Translations under genes and position numbers: made by a program
Shown here: piece by piece, positions 1 through 6,603 of the stretch
How the letters are laid out: each line of letters starts with the position of its first letter
Position numbering within the stretch: position 1 is the first letter of the stretch
The notes under the pieces: generated by a model
Told to the model about the DNA's origin: nothing
Databases searched by the model: none
The model's input: only the letters and a program-made list of their open reading frames with translations
Assembly (NCBI GenBank): GCA_937996725.1
Contig: CALKUR010000086.1
Location: forward strand, 1 to 8,091
Length of the DNA stretch: 8,091 nucleotides
Direction: 5' to 3'
DNA from: an uncultured Dechloromonas sp.
GTDB lineage: Bacteria; Pseudomonadota; Gammaproteobacteria; Burkholderiales; Rhodocyclaceae

Positions 1-1
1 C

Positions 2-439
2 ACGGTGTATTTAGGTTTTGATGCCGATGTACGACTACCCGCACCCCTGGTGCAGTTGGCGGGCCCGACCAATGCCGATGCTCGCGTCTGGGCCATGGAC
101 CGGGCGCATTGTGGTGAACCCGGCGTGATTGCGGTGTCGTTATCGGCCGATGGCCCCTGGACACAACTCGAGCATGAGTGCCTGGCCAGTCGATGCCTAG
201 CGCATTTACAGACGTTTCTGGGCACGTCCCTTCCGTGTCGCTGGCACAAAGTCGTCGCGGTCCACAAGGCCACGCCAGCGGCGACACCCGAAGCACGCCT
301 GTCTGAACAAGAACGGCATCCCTCCCCCGGCCTGTGGCTCACGGGAGACTGGACACACCCGGAGTACCCGGCCACGCTTGAAGCGGCTGTCGCGACCGGC
401 TTAGCCACGGCCGAGAAAATTATCGCGACCCAGCCGTAA
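2..439 (+). CDS. FAD-dependent amine oxidase / HpnE-like flavoprotein, C-terminal part (5' end outside window)
   Basis: The reading frame is open from the window edge, so this is the last ~145 codons of a longer gene. The GTG at 5 is probably internal, not a start. The tail has the typical end of the flavin monoamine-oxidase fold: a LWLTGDW segment (about residues 110-116) followed by P-A-T-L-E-A-A-V-A-T-G and a closing helix, where the FAD pyrophosphate/isoalloxazine region is completed. In HpnE (hydroxysqualene dehydroxylase, squalene/hopanoid synthesis) this block reads very similarly (GDWT, PAT-E-A, SG). The upstream part (F-D-A-D-V-R-L-P) also resembles the HpnE substrate-domain strand preceding it. 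The family call (FAD amine oxidase) is firm. The specific HpnE function is an inference, because the N-terminal dinucleotide-binding GxGxxG and any hpnC/hpnD neighbours are outside the window. A protoporphyrinogen-oxidase-like or carotenoid-type oxidoreductase is the alternative. Confidence 0.7.
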   Translation, partial: TVYLGFDADVRLPAPLVQLAGPTNADARVWAMDRAHCGEPGVIAVSLSADGPWTQLEHECLASRCLAHLQTFLGTSLPCRWHKVVAVHKATPAATPEARLSEQERHPSPGLWLTGDWTHPEYPATLEAAVATGLATAEKIIATQP

Positions 440-468
440 CGAATTTCGAAGTCCGTCCATTTTTTCGT

Positions 469-474
469 TAAAAT
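469..474 (+). promoter_or_regulatory. Candidate -10 box for apaH
   Basis: TAAAAT (5 of 6 matches to the sigma70 -10) lies 9 nt before the apaH ATG. The best -35 at 17-18 bp spacing (around 445-451) is poor. If used, transcription would begin about 3 nt before the ATG, giving an almost leaderless mRNA. This fits the absence of a Shine-Dalgarno there. Cotranscription with the upstream flavoprotein gene, 44 bp away, is equally possible. Confidence 0.35.
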
Positions 475-483
475 GATTTCACG

Positions 484-1320
484 ATGACGATTTGGGCAAT
501 TGGCGACATTCAAGGCTGTTATGGCTCGTTCCGGCAGCTGCTGGATCAGTGTCGCTTCGATCCAGCCGAAGACCAACTCTGGCTCGTCGGCGATTTGGTC
601 AACCGTGGCCCGCAATCGCTGGAAACCCTGCGTTTTATTCGATCGCTCGGCGATGCTGCTGTCACGGTCCTGGGCAACCATGACTTGTATCTGCTCATGG
701 TGGCTGCGGGAGCGGTGCCCCGTCGTGGCCGTGACGACACCCTAGATCCGATTTTTGCAGCACCCGACGTCATTGAACTACTCGACTGGCTCAAAGACCA
801 GCCGTTGGCGCATTCGGCCATGCTGGGCGGCAAGCGCCACGTGATGGTGCACGCGGGTTTACTGCCGGGCTGGACGGCCGCAGAGGCCATCGCACTCAGC
901 AAGGAAGTCTCGGCCCGCTTGCGCGGCCCAGATTTCGTGGATTTTCTCAAATCGCTTTGGGGCGATACGCCGCTTTCCTGGAAGAAAAAGCTGTCGGCCG
1001 ATGACCGCGCCCGTGTGATCGTCAACGCCATGACACGCATGCGTTTCTGCTCTAAACGTGGACAAATGGACCTGAAGGTCAAGGGCAAGCCCGAAAATGC
1101 CCCGAGCGGCCATGTGCCGTGGTTTGAAGTCCCCGGCCGCAAGACGGCCAAGGATGTGCTGGTCGTAGGTCACTGGTCTGCGCTGGGGCTGAAGATGACC
1201 CCAAACTTGGTAGCGCTCGATTCAGGCTGCCTATGGGGCGGCAATCTGACCGCCGTGAGCCTGCCCGAGCGGCGCGTCGAGCAGGTGACCTGTACCTCTT
1301 GCCGTGGCCCCCTGGCCTAA
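484..1320 (+). CDS. apaH: Symmetrical bis(5'-nucleosyl)-tetraphosphatase (Ap4A hydrolase) ApaH
   Basis: ApaH is a cytosolic metallophosphatase that splits Ap4A into two ADP. In enterobacteria it also removes Np4 caps from RNA 5' ends. This copy has 278 residues, close to the ~280 of E. coli ApaH. The calcineurin-type metal ligands are all visible: GDIQGC (D8, with the ApaH-typical Q in place of H), GDLVNRGP (D37), GNHD (N65-H66-D67), VHAG (H123) and GHW (H230). The ApaH-specific LDSGCLWGGNLTA block follows near the C-terminus. The ATG at 484 is the only sensible start: it places the IWAIGDIQGC strand at the very N-terminus as in known ApaH, and the upstream ATG at 473 is out of frame. No Shine-Dalgarno is visible. 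The protein ends with a CxxC pair (C270, C273) that I do not regard as a family hallmark. The next gene (pat) has its own promoter. Confidence 0.95.
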   Translation: MTIWAIGDIQGCYGSFRQLLDQCRFDPAEDQLWLVGDLVNRGPQSLETLRFIRSLGDAAVTVLGNHDLYLLMVAAGAVPRRGRDDTLDPIFAAPDVIELLDWLKDQPLAHSAMLGGKRHVMVHAGLLPGWTAAEAIALSKEVSARLRGPDFVDFLKSLWGDTPLSWKKKLSADDRARVIVNAMTRMRFCSKRGQMDLKVKGKPENAPSGHVPWFEVPGRKTAKDVLVVGHWSALGLKMTPNLVALDSGCLWGGNLTAVSLPERRVEQVTCTSCRGPLA

Positions 1321-1365
1321 TCCGAGGCATGCGCTTGGCTGGGATCCGACGGATTCAAGAGCGAC

Positions 1366-1394
1366 CTGAAAGCGTCACAAATTGGGCGTAAAAT
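1366..1394 (+). promoter_or_regulatory. Probable sigma70-type promoter of the pat-like gene
   Basis: CTGAAA (1366-1371, 4/6 to the -35) and TAAAAT (1389-1394, 5/6 to the -10) are separated by exactly 17 bp. The predicted start is near 1401, giving a leader of about 60 nt before the ATG at 1464. No CRP-like TGTGA-N6-TCACA site, which would parallel enterobacterial patZ control, is apparent. Confidence 0.5.
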
Positions 1395-1409
1395 AGTCTT
1401 GTGTGCAGT

Positions 1410-1439
1410 GCATCATGTTTTTGTCATTTTCCATGATGC
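1410..1439 (+). promoter_or_regulatory. Dyad / hairpin in the pat leader
   Basis: GCATCATG (1410-1417) is perfectly repeated in inverted form as CATGATGC (1432-1439), with a 14-nt T-rich loop. It lies just downstream of the predicted transcription start and ends 24 nt before the start codon. It could be a repressor operator or an mRNA hairpin. No U-run follows it, so it is not an intrinsic terminator. Confidence 0.35.
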
Positions 1440-1463
1440 GTGATTTGCAGAACGAGGTATGTC

Positions 1464-4154
1464 ATGAGTGAAGAACATTATCTAAAGCCCCTCTTCGAAC
1501 CGGAGAGCGTTGCCGTATTCGGTGCCAGTGACCGCGAAAATTCCGTGGGTCAGGTGCTGTTCCGCAATTTGCTGCAAACCGGGTTTGGCGGTCGTCTCTT
1601 CCCGATCAACCCCAAGCACGAACAAGTACAAGGACAGGCAACATTTAAATCTCTGCACGATGTACCGGGTCGTGTGGATCTCGCGATCATCTGCACGCCG
1701 GCCATGACGGTGCCGGGCATTATTGAACAATGTGGCGAACGCGGCGTGCGCTTTGCGCTCATCGTCACGAGCGGTTTCGCCGAGCGCGGCCATGCCGGCG
1801 CGGCACTGGAACGTAAAATCCTCGAGATCGCGCGCAGCTATAGCGTGCGTATCCTTGGCCCGAACAGCCTGGGCATTATGCGTCCGCCGACCAAATTGAA
1901 TGCGACCTTTACACAGGAACGCGCCCACGAGGGCAAGATGGCGCTGGTCTCCCAATCCGGTGCCATCTGCTCGGCCATTCTTGATTGGGCGCTGCCCAAT
2001 AACGTCGGCTTCTCGTCGGTCGTGTCGCTCGGCCGTTCTTCCGATATCGATTTCGGCGAAATTCTCGATTACCTGGTGCACGATCCACGCACTTATTACA
2101 TTCTGCTGTACGTTGAAGGCATCCAAAACGCCCGTCAGTTTTTGTCAGCACTGCGTTCCGCCGCACGCATCAAACCGATTTTGCTCTACAAAACTGGCCG
2201 CTTTGCCTCCGGCACGGCGGCCGCCCTCACCCACAGCGGTATCCGCAGCGGTTCGGACGCTGTGTTTGATATGGCCGTGCGTCGCGCTGGTGTCGTACGG
2301 GTCAACAGCATCATCCAGCTCATTGAGGGTGCCAAAGCCCTGCACGACCGTCTGCAGCCCAAGGGCAAGCGTTTGCTCATCATCACCAACGGCGGTGGTC
2401 CGGGTGCCATTGCGGCTGATCGTGCCAGCGAAGTCGGCATTCCACTGGTGGATCTGAGTGATGAAACGGTGCAAAAACTCAATCAGGTCATGCCAACGAC
2501 CTGGTCACATGCCAACCCGGTCGATATTGGCGGTGATGCCACGGCGGAACGTTATCGCGATGCGATTACTCTGGCAGCCGCCGATGACAACGTGGATGGT
2601 TTGCTGGTGATTTTGACACCCCAGGCTATGACCAACCCCATGGCCGTTGCCAAGATGGTGGTCGAGTTATCTAAAGATCTCACCAAGCCGCTCATTACCT
2701 GCTGGATGGGCGAGCAACATACGCGCGAAGCGCGCGACTATCTGTCTGAACACAATATTCCGGTGTTCCGTATGCCCGAGTCGTCGGTTGATCTGTTTTC
2801 GAACATGTCGACCTTCTACGAAAACCAGCGCCTGCTGCTGCAAACACCGGCCGCTAAAACCGAAGACAACACGCTGCGCATCGAAGGTGCCCGCATGTTA
2901 ATCGACGCGGTGCTGGCCGAAAAACGCAAGACGCTCTCGGAGATGGAATCCAAGTCGGTATTGCGCGCATTCAAGATTCCCGTGGCGCAAACCATGGTGG
3001 CGCACAGCGTGGCCGATGCACTGATGTATGCCGAACAACTTGGCTTCCCGATTGCGATGAAGGTCGATTCACCCGACATTCTGCGCAAAACCGATGCCGG
3101 CGGCGTTCGTCTCAATATCCAGGATGCCGTATCGCTGCGTAATGCGTATCACGACATCATCGAAACCGTGAAGCGCAAGCACCCCAATGCGCGCATTAGC
3201 GGTGTATCGATCGAGCCCTTCGTCTCCCGCAATAACGCACGCGAAGTGCGTGTGGGCGTGTTCCGAGATCGCACCTTCGGCCCGGTCATCACCTTCGGTA
3301 GCGGCGGTAGCGAATCTGATCTGAATCCCGATCGCGGCATGGCACTACCACCACTCAATCAGGTGCTGGCCGAGAGCCTGGTCAAATCGACCCGTACGTA
3401 TAACTCGCTCAAAGCTCATGGCGCAGTACCTGCCGCGAATATCGACGCCATTTACGAACTGTTATTACATATCTCGGATCTGGTGAGCGAAATCCCGCAG
3501 ATCATCGAGCTGGATATCAATCCGCTGATGGTAGACGACGAATCCGTCATTGCGGCCGATGCGCGCATTGTGATCGATTACGCGCCGGCGACCGTTGATC
3601 GTTATGCGCACATGGCGATTCACCCCTACCCCAACCATCTGGTGGAAGAATGGCTACTGCCCGATGGTGCATCGGTCACGATTCGCCCGGTGCGGCCGGA
3701 AGATGCCGAGATGGAACGAGAGTTTTTCAACAATCTCTCGGATGAAAGCCGCTATTTCCGGTTCATGGATACGATCCGCGAGCTCTCCAAGCCACAACTG
3801 GTGCGCTTTACGCAGATTGATTACGATCGCGACATGGCCTTCGTGGCCGTTGAGCTCGACAGCGAAGGCAAGCCGGTGCAACTGGGTGTGTCCCGCTATG
3901 TCGCAAACCCAGACGGTGAGACGGTTGAGTTTGCACTGACGGTGGCCGATAGCTGGCAAAAGCGTGGTCTAGGTCGCAAGCTGATGCAGGTCTTGATTGA
4001 TTGCGCCCGCTCAAAAGGCTTCTCGGCAGTGGTCGGCGAAGTGCTGTCGGATAACAGCAAGATGCTCAATCTGATGAGTTCGCTGGGCTTCAAGATTCTG
4101 GCTAATCCGGAAGACACATCGATTAAGCGGGTGGTGAAACCTCTAACCCACTAA
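1464..4154 (+). CDS. Pat/PatZ-like protein: acyl-CoA-synthetase-like body fused to GNAT lysine acetyltransferase
   Basis: 896-aa fusion, close to E. coli PatZ (~886 aa). Order: CoA-binding Rossmann domain (about 6-130, opening SVAVFGAS); two succinyl-CoA-ligase-like flavodoxin domains (about 140-460); ATP-grasp domain (about 480-705, ending ELDINPL); GNAT domain (about 738-890). GNAT carries the acetyl-CoA pyrophosphate loop QKRGLG (Q832-G837) and E822 in VEFALTV, aligned with the proposed catalytic Glu of Pat enzymes. The family acetylates lysines, classically of acetyl-CoA synthetase, to switch it off. In archaeal ADP-forming acetyl-CoA synthetases the body carries two phospho-histidines: the first is kept here (H257 in THSG), while the ATP-grasp one is replaced by Arg (R541 in ILRKTD), so full acyl-CoA synthesis is doubtful. 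ATG 1464 is chosen because GAGGT at 1454-1458 sits at good spacing; the in-frame GTG at 1440 has no such site. Cytosolic, probably monocistronic. Confidence 0.9.
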   Translation: MSEEHYLKPLFEPESVAVFGASDRENSVGQVLFRNLLQTGFGGRLFPINPKHEQVQGQATFKSLHDVPGRVDLAIICTPAMTVPGIIEQCGERGVRFALIVTSGFAERGHAGAALERKILEIARSYSVRILGPNSLGIMRPPTKLNATFTQERAHEGKMALVSQSGAICSAILDWALPNNVGFSSVVSLGRSSDIDFGEILDYLVHDPRTYYILLYVEGIQNARQFLSALRSAARIKPILLYKTGRFASGTAAALTHSGIRSGSDAVFDMAVRRAGVVRVNSIIQLIEGAKALHDRLQPKGKRLLIITNGGGPGAIAADRASEVGIPLVDLSDETVQKLNQVMPTTWSHANPVDIGGDATAERYRDAITLAAADDNVDGLLVILTPQAMTNPMAVAKMVVELSKDLTKPLITCWMGEQHTREARDYLSEHNIPVFRMPESSVDLFSNMSTFYENQRLLLQTPAAKTEDNTLRIEGARMLIDAVLAEKRKTLSEMESKSVLRAFKIPVAQTMVAHSVADALMYAEQLGFPIAMKVDSPDILRKTDAGGVRLNIQDAVSLRNAYHDIIETVKRKHPNARISGVSIEPFVSRNNAREVRVGVFRDRTFGPVITFGSGGSESDLNPDRGMALPPLNQVLAESLVKSTRTYNSLKAHGAVPAANIDAIYELLLHISDLVSEIPQIIELDINPLMVDDESVIAADARIVIDYAPATVDRYAHMAIHPYPNHLVEEWLLPDGASVTIRPVRPEDAEMEREFFNNLSDESRYFRFMDTIRELSKPQLVRFTQIDYDRDMAFVAVELDSEGKPVQLGVSRYVANPDGETVEFALTVADSWQKRGLGRKLMQVLIDCARSKGFSAVVGEVLSDNSKMLNLMSSLGFKILANPEDTSIKRVVKPLTH

Positions 4155-4164
4155 AGCCAAACGC

Positions 4165-5325
4165 TCAGTAAGCGACTCGACGGCCGCCAAGCGCGGGCGC
4201 AGCACTCGGTGCCGAAACTGCCCCTGCCGCTTTGAAGGCCGGCGTTTGAACCTCACGGGTAAAGACCACGTTGATGAGGAACTCGTTTTCTTCGCTCAAC
4301 GCCTGACGGTTGACGGTGATGTACTCACGGAACGGTACGCCGACCGGCTCGACGACATAGAAGTCGCGCTTGCCGCCCATTTCTTTGCTCTTGTAGGTGT
4401 AGTCCGAGGCCCGGAAGGCGACCATCTGATAAGCGCCACGCTGAATTTGACGCGTGCTCGTCACATTATCGTTCGTGCGTTCCACCAGATTCAGCTGCAT
4501 AGAACGCAGCTGGCGCACCACGTCGCCCGCGAGCCAAGTCTGGTAACAGCGCAGCGCCTCATATTTTGGGTCATTTTTAAAACAGATCAACCCCTCGCCG
4601 TTCACGAGCTCGGTACCGCGCGACGACTGGTTTCTAAAGGGCGACGGTGCCAACCCCAGGGGCACAGCAATCGGCGCGGCGATGAGCGATAGTAACGACT
4701 TGCCGATATCAGACCATTTGGAGCGTTCGAAATCGACGCGCTGGCCCTGAACGTTGAGAAACGACTCGAGATCCGAATACCACTTCTCGCTAGGTGATAC
4801 GTCAGAAACCTGCAGCACAATCTGGGCGTTACGTTTGGCATCGGTACTCACATGCAAGCGATCCATTCGGGCACTAAACATCACCGGGCGCTGGATGAGC
4901 GCTGTCAAAGTTTCTTTAGCTTCGTCCTGTTTCTCTACAAAACGCCCGACCTCCCCCAGATTCAAGGCGCGGGCGTTCGGTCCCAGCGCCACATTTTTCT
5001 TGTCGAGGTAGACATCCGCGCTGATTTTGACGCGACAGGGTGAATCACCCTGGCTCTCCAGTACGGTGTACTGACGCACCACGCCCCCACTATATTCGTT
5101 GATGCTCTCGGTGTAGTACTTATCGGAGACGAGCGATTTTTGGCTGTTAACGAAGGAGCCAACAACTTTGTCACTGGCAACGATCTTGGCCTGACCCAGC
5201 GCTTCCTGACAAGTCTGGCCCGTGCCTTCGGCAACTACCGTACGTTGATCCCCCGGCTTGGGTGCCGAGGCACACGCAGTTAGAAGGATGGCACCGCCAA
5301 TCCACAGCAGGTGCCATCCACGCAT
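4165..5325 (-). CDS. Outer-membrane-type lipoprotein with FlgT/LPP20-like N-terminal domain, function unknown
   Basis: 386 aa. The lipobox LLTAC ends in C18, followed by Ala-Ser, not Asp, so Lol sorting to the outer membrane is expected. Residues ~28-112 have the FlgT-N/LPP20-type pattern: a Gly-rich first strand (VVAEGTG), a long Ala-containing helix, a conserved-looking SGGVVRQYTVLES strand and a final VKISADVYL strand. C39 and C97 would bracket this domain as a possible periplasmic disulfide. A second pair (C248, C260) lies in the C-terminal half. A hydrophobic stretch at ~210-226 (LLSLIAAPIAVPLGLAP) is too short and Pro-rich for a sure membrane span. The C-terminal ~100 residues are not recognised, and the last ~25 are an Ala/Pro-rich tail. 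Last gene of a three-gene minus-strand operon. It starts 2 nt after the preceding stop without a strong Shine-Dalgarno, so translational coupling is likely. The domain assignment is by eye and moderate. Confidence 0.75.
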   Translation of the reverse strand: MRGWHLLWIGGAILLTACASAPKPGDQRTVVAEGTGQTCQEALGQAKIVASDKVVGSFVNSQKSLVSDKYYTESINEYSGGVVRQYTVLESQGDSPCRVKISADVYLDKKNVALGPNARALNLGEVGRFVEKQDEAKETLTALIQRPVMFSARMDRLHVSTDAKRNAQIVLQVSDVSPSEKWYSDLESFLNVQGQRVDFERSKWSDIGKSLLSLIAAPIAVPLGLAPSPFRNQSSRGTELVNGEGLICFKNDPKYEALRCYQTWLAGDVVRQLRSMQLNLVERTNDNVTSTRQIQRGAYQMVAFRASDYTYKSKEMGGKRDFYVVEPVGVPFREYITVNRQALSEENEFLINVVFTREVQTPAFKAAGAVSAPSAAPALGGRRVAY

Positions 5326-5327
5326 CT

Positions 5328-5948
5328 TTACAGGCCGCCCATCGCCTTACGGGCCTGATCGGCACCCTTAATGCTCTGCTGCGTCACAACGATCGTCACC
5401 GAAACGTGCTGCTGCTCTTTGGAAACCTTACGCTCCTTGACTTGCACGCCCTTCAGGATGGCCTGGGAGTTATCGTCAATGCGCTCGCGCACGGTCTGGG
5501 CAACGGTGTTAGCCTTTTGGCGGCTCTCTTTGCTAGCCTGGCTATTGCTGGCCGCGTCTTCATCATCACCCGCCGTTTTGGATTCATTGGCACTGTCGAC
5601 CTGGGCAATGTTCTTCAGGTAGGACTTAGAAATTGTCTGCACCGACTTGGTCGATTTCACGTCGTTGGACAGAAATTCGGTCAAATTACGCTTGGCGCGC
5701 ATCGTGGCCGTTTTGAAAGCGATTTCCACACCTTCGGGCGCATTGTTCACCAGAGGAGCAGTCGCCGACGAGGTGATCGACAACCAGTTGCCCTTGTCAT
5801 CAAAGGTGAGGGTCAACGGACCGTTTTGTTCCAGAAACTCGACGTCTGCGGTGCGACCCGGTGTGGCATCGACCGGGTTCTTTGGCGTGCTACTGCATGC
5901 CGTCAGGCCGAGGAAGATGGCCGAAGCAATGAGGAATGATTTTTTCAT
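5328..5948 (-). CDS. LPP20-like lipoprotein, function unknown
   Basis: 206 aa from the ATG at 5948, chosen because GAAAGG lies 6 nt upstream and the Met begins a canonical MKKSFLIA signal. The longer frame from 5972 would put hydrophilic residues before the signal. The lipobox LTAC ends in C18, followed by Ser-Ser, so outer-membrane sorting is expected. The mature part has a strand pair (LTLTFDDKGNW, about 46-56), a helix rich in Ala/Arg/Lys (ATMRAKRNLTEFL, 81-93), a charged spacer with an acidic DDED (128-131), a second helix (~143-160) and an ILKGVQVKE...VSVTIVV strand pair (164-188). This helix-then-strands order is that of the LPP20/FlgP-like fold. The helix near residue 100-150 could form a coiled coil. 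Middle gene of the envelope operon: 27 nt after the secreted protein, 2 nt before the larger lipoprotein. No characterised role can be assigned, and the fold call is tentative. Confidence 0.78.
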   Translation of the reverse strand: MKKSFLIASAIFLGLTACSSTPKNPVDATPGRTADVEFLEQNGPLTLTFDDKGNWLSITSSATAPLVNNAPEGVEIAFKTATMRAKRNLTEFLSNDVKSTKSVQTISKSYLKNIAQVDSANESKTAGDDEDAASNSQASKESRQKANTVAQTVRERIDDNSQAILKGVQVKERKVSKEQQHVSVTIVVTQQSIKGADQARKAMGGL

Positions 5949-5975
5949 GACGCGCCTTTCGTGAGAGAGCACAAG

Positions 5976-6461
5976 TTAATTAGTCGGTAGTACGTATTGT
6001 TGAACAACCACATCGGAACGGCGGTAGAGGGCTTGCACCTTCTTGCGCATTTCCGGGTCGGAGATCTGGTTGCCTAAGCGATCGCTACGCGCCAATCGTT
6101 CGACTTTGGCACCTTTGGGCAAGGCCGAGCTTTTGTCGATTGCCGGTTTGGCAGTTTCCGTTGGGTTATCAACCTTCTCGGCCTTATCAGCCTTATCAGC
6201 CTTTTCGGTTCCCGGCGTTCCAGCATCTAATGGGGTGGTCGTACCCTGTTCGCCTGCCGGTACCTGTCCATCGGGTGAAGCCGGCGCAGGTGCACGCTTC
6301 AGCTTTTTACTAGCGGGTGTTTCTGCTTTCCAGCTATTCAATCGCTCGAAATCCTTGTCGAATCTTGCGAAATCGCGATCGAAATTATCCTGCGTCTGCG
6401 CATGCGCCTGCCCCAAAAGGGCAACGCCCAAACCAAGCAGCATGGAAATGAATTTGTTCAT
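5976..6461 (-). CDS. Small secreted/periplasmic Ala-Lys-Pro-rich protein, unknown
   Basis: I do not recognise this family. The product (161 or 162 aa) starts with a clear Sec signal peptide: Lys, a hydrophobic MLLGLGVALLG core, then AHA before Gln as the likely signal peptidase I site. There is no lipobox cysteine and no cysteine at all. A short charged segment rich in Asp/Phe/Arg (NFDRDFARFDKDFERL) follows. Then comes a low-complexity linker of Pro, Ala, Thr and Lys with the repeat ADK-ADK-AEK, and a better-ordered C-terminal third (from KVERLARSDRLG to the end) with a DPEMRKKVQALYRR helix and a VVVQQYVLP strand. Two ATGs are adjacent (6464 and 6461). The only Shine-Dalgarno-like AGG is 3 nt from the first but 6 nt from the second, so 6461 is preferred. 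First gene of the envelope operon, preceded by a terminator of the upstream unit. Confidence 0.75.
   Translation of the reverse strand: MNKFISMLLGLGVALLGQAHAQTQDNFDRDFARFDKDFERLNSWKAETPASKKLKRAPAPASPDGQVPAGEQGTTTPLDAGTPGTEKADKADKAEKVDNPTETAKPAIDKSSALPKGAKVERLARSDRLGNQISDPEMRKKVQALYRRSDVVVQQYVLPTN
6181..6207 (-). repeat. 9-bp tandem repeat encoding ADK-ADK-AEK
   Basis: Two identical 9-bp units (plus-strand GCCTTATCA at 6181-6189 and 6190-6198) are followed by a diverged third (6199-6207). The repeat is inside the linker of the secreted protein and is in frame, so copy-number change would only lengthen the linker. Confidence 0.8.
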
Positions 6462-6482
6462 CATGAGCCTATAACGAAGCAG

Positions 6483-6519
6483 ACTTTATAAAGTTAACGC
6501 GTTTTGACCCGTTTTGCCA
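6483..6519 (-). promoter_or_regulatory. Candidate promoter/operator region of the envelope operon
   Basis: A perfect 12-bp palindrome ACTTTATAAAGT (6483-6494) contains a TATAAA -10-like hexamer (minus 6490-6485), ~20 nt before the start codons. It abuts GTTAAC (6493-6498) and AACGCGTT (6496-6503), both palindromic. Next comes a 10-bp near-repeat, CGTTTTGACC / CGTTTTGCCA (6500-6519). No good -35 is present at 16-18 bp, so an activator or alternative promoter form may be needed. Suggestive only. Confidence 0.3.
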
Positions 6520-6530
6520 AAAAAAGCCTA

Positions 6531-6560
6531 AAAAAATGCCCGGCAGCATTTCCGGGCATT
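6531..6560 (-). terminator. Rho-independent terminator after the DUF3460-type gene
   Basis: A 9-bp perfect stem (AATGCCCGG 6535-6543 with CCGGGCATT 6552-6560) has an 8-nt loop. On the minus strand it is followed by a T-run (complement of the A-run at 6531-6536, with a second A-run at 6519-6525). It lies ~45 nt after the minus-strand stop at 6604 and separates that unit from the envelope operon. Confidence 0.85.
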
Positions 6561-6603
6561 CGCGTCCTTGGGCGGCGCGGTCTTTAAACGAACCGCGACT
6601 GGC

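Noticed and set aside
546..1151. 201-codon open frame on the minus strand inside apaH
   Set aside because: It lies entirely opposite a well-conserved metallophosphatase. The translation is Ser/Arg/Pro-rich with no recognisable domain, as expected of an antisense shadow.
1340..1358. Short inverted repeat around GGATCCGACGGATTC as an apaH terminator
   Set aside because: The stem is only ~5 bp with a 1-2 nt loop and no T-run follows.
1440..1463. Upstream GTG start for the pat-like gene (8 extra residues)
   Set aside because: No Shine-Dalgarno before it, and it overlaps the dyad arm. The ATG at 1464 has GAGGT at good spacing.
1482..2126. 214-codon minus-strand open frame inside the pat-like gene
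   Set aside because: Fully opposite a strongly supported domain. No motif, no ribosome binding site, composition of an antisense shadow.
5262..5939. 225-codon plus-strand open frame across the two lipoprotein genes
   Set aside because: The opposite strand gives two signal peptides with lipoboxes and Shine-Dalgarno support. This frame has His/Arg/Leu-biased content and no domain.
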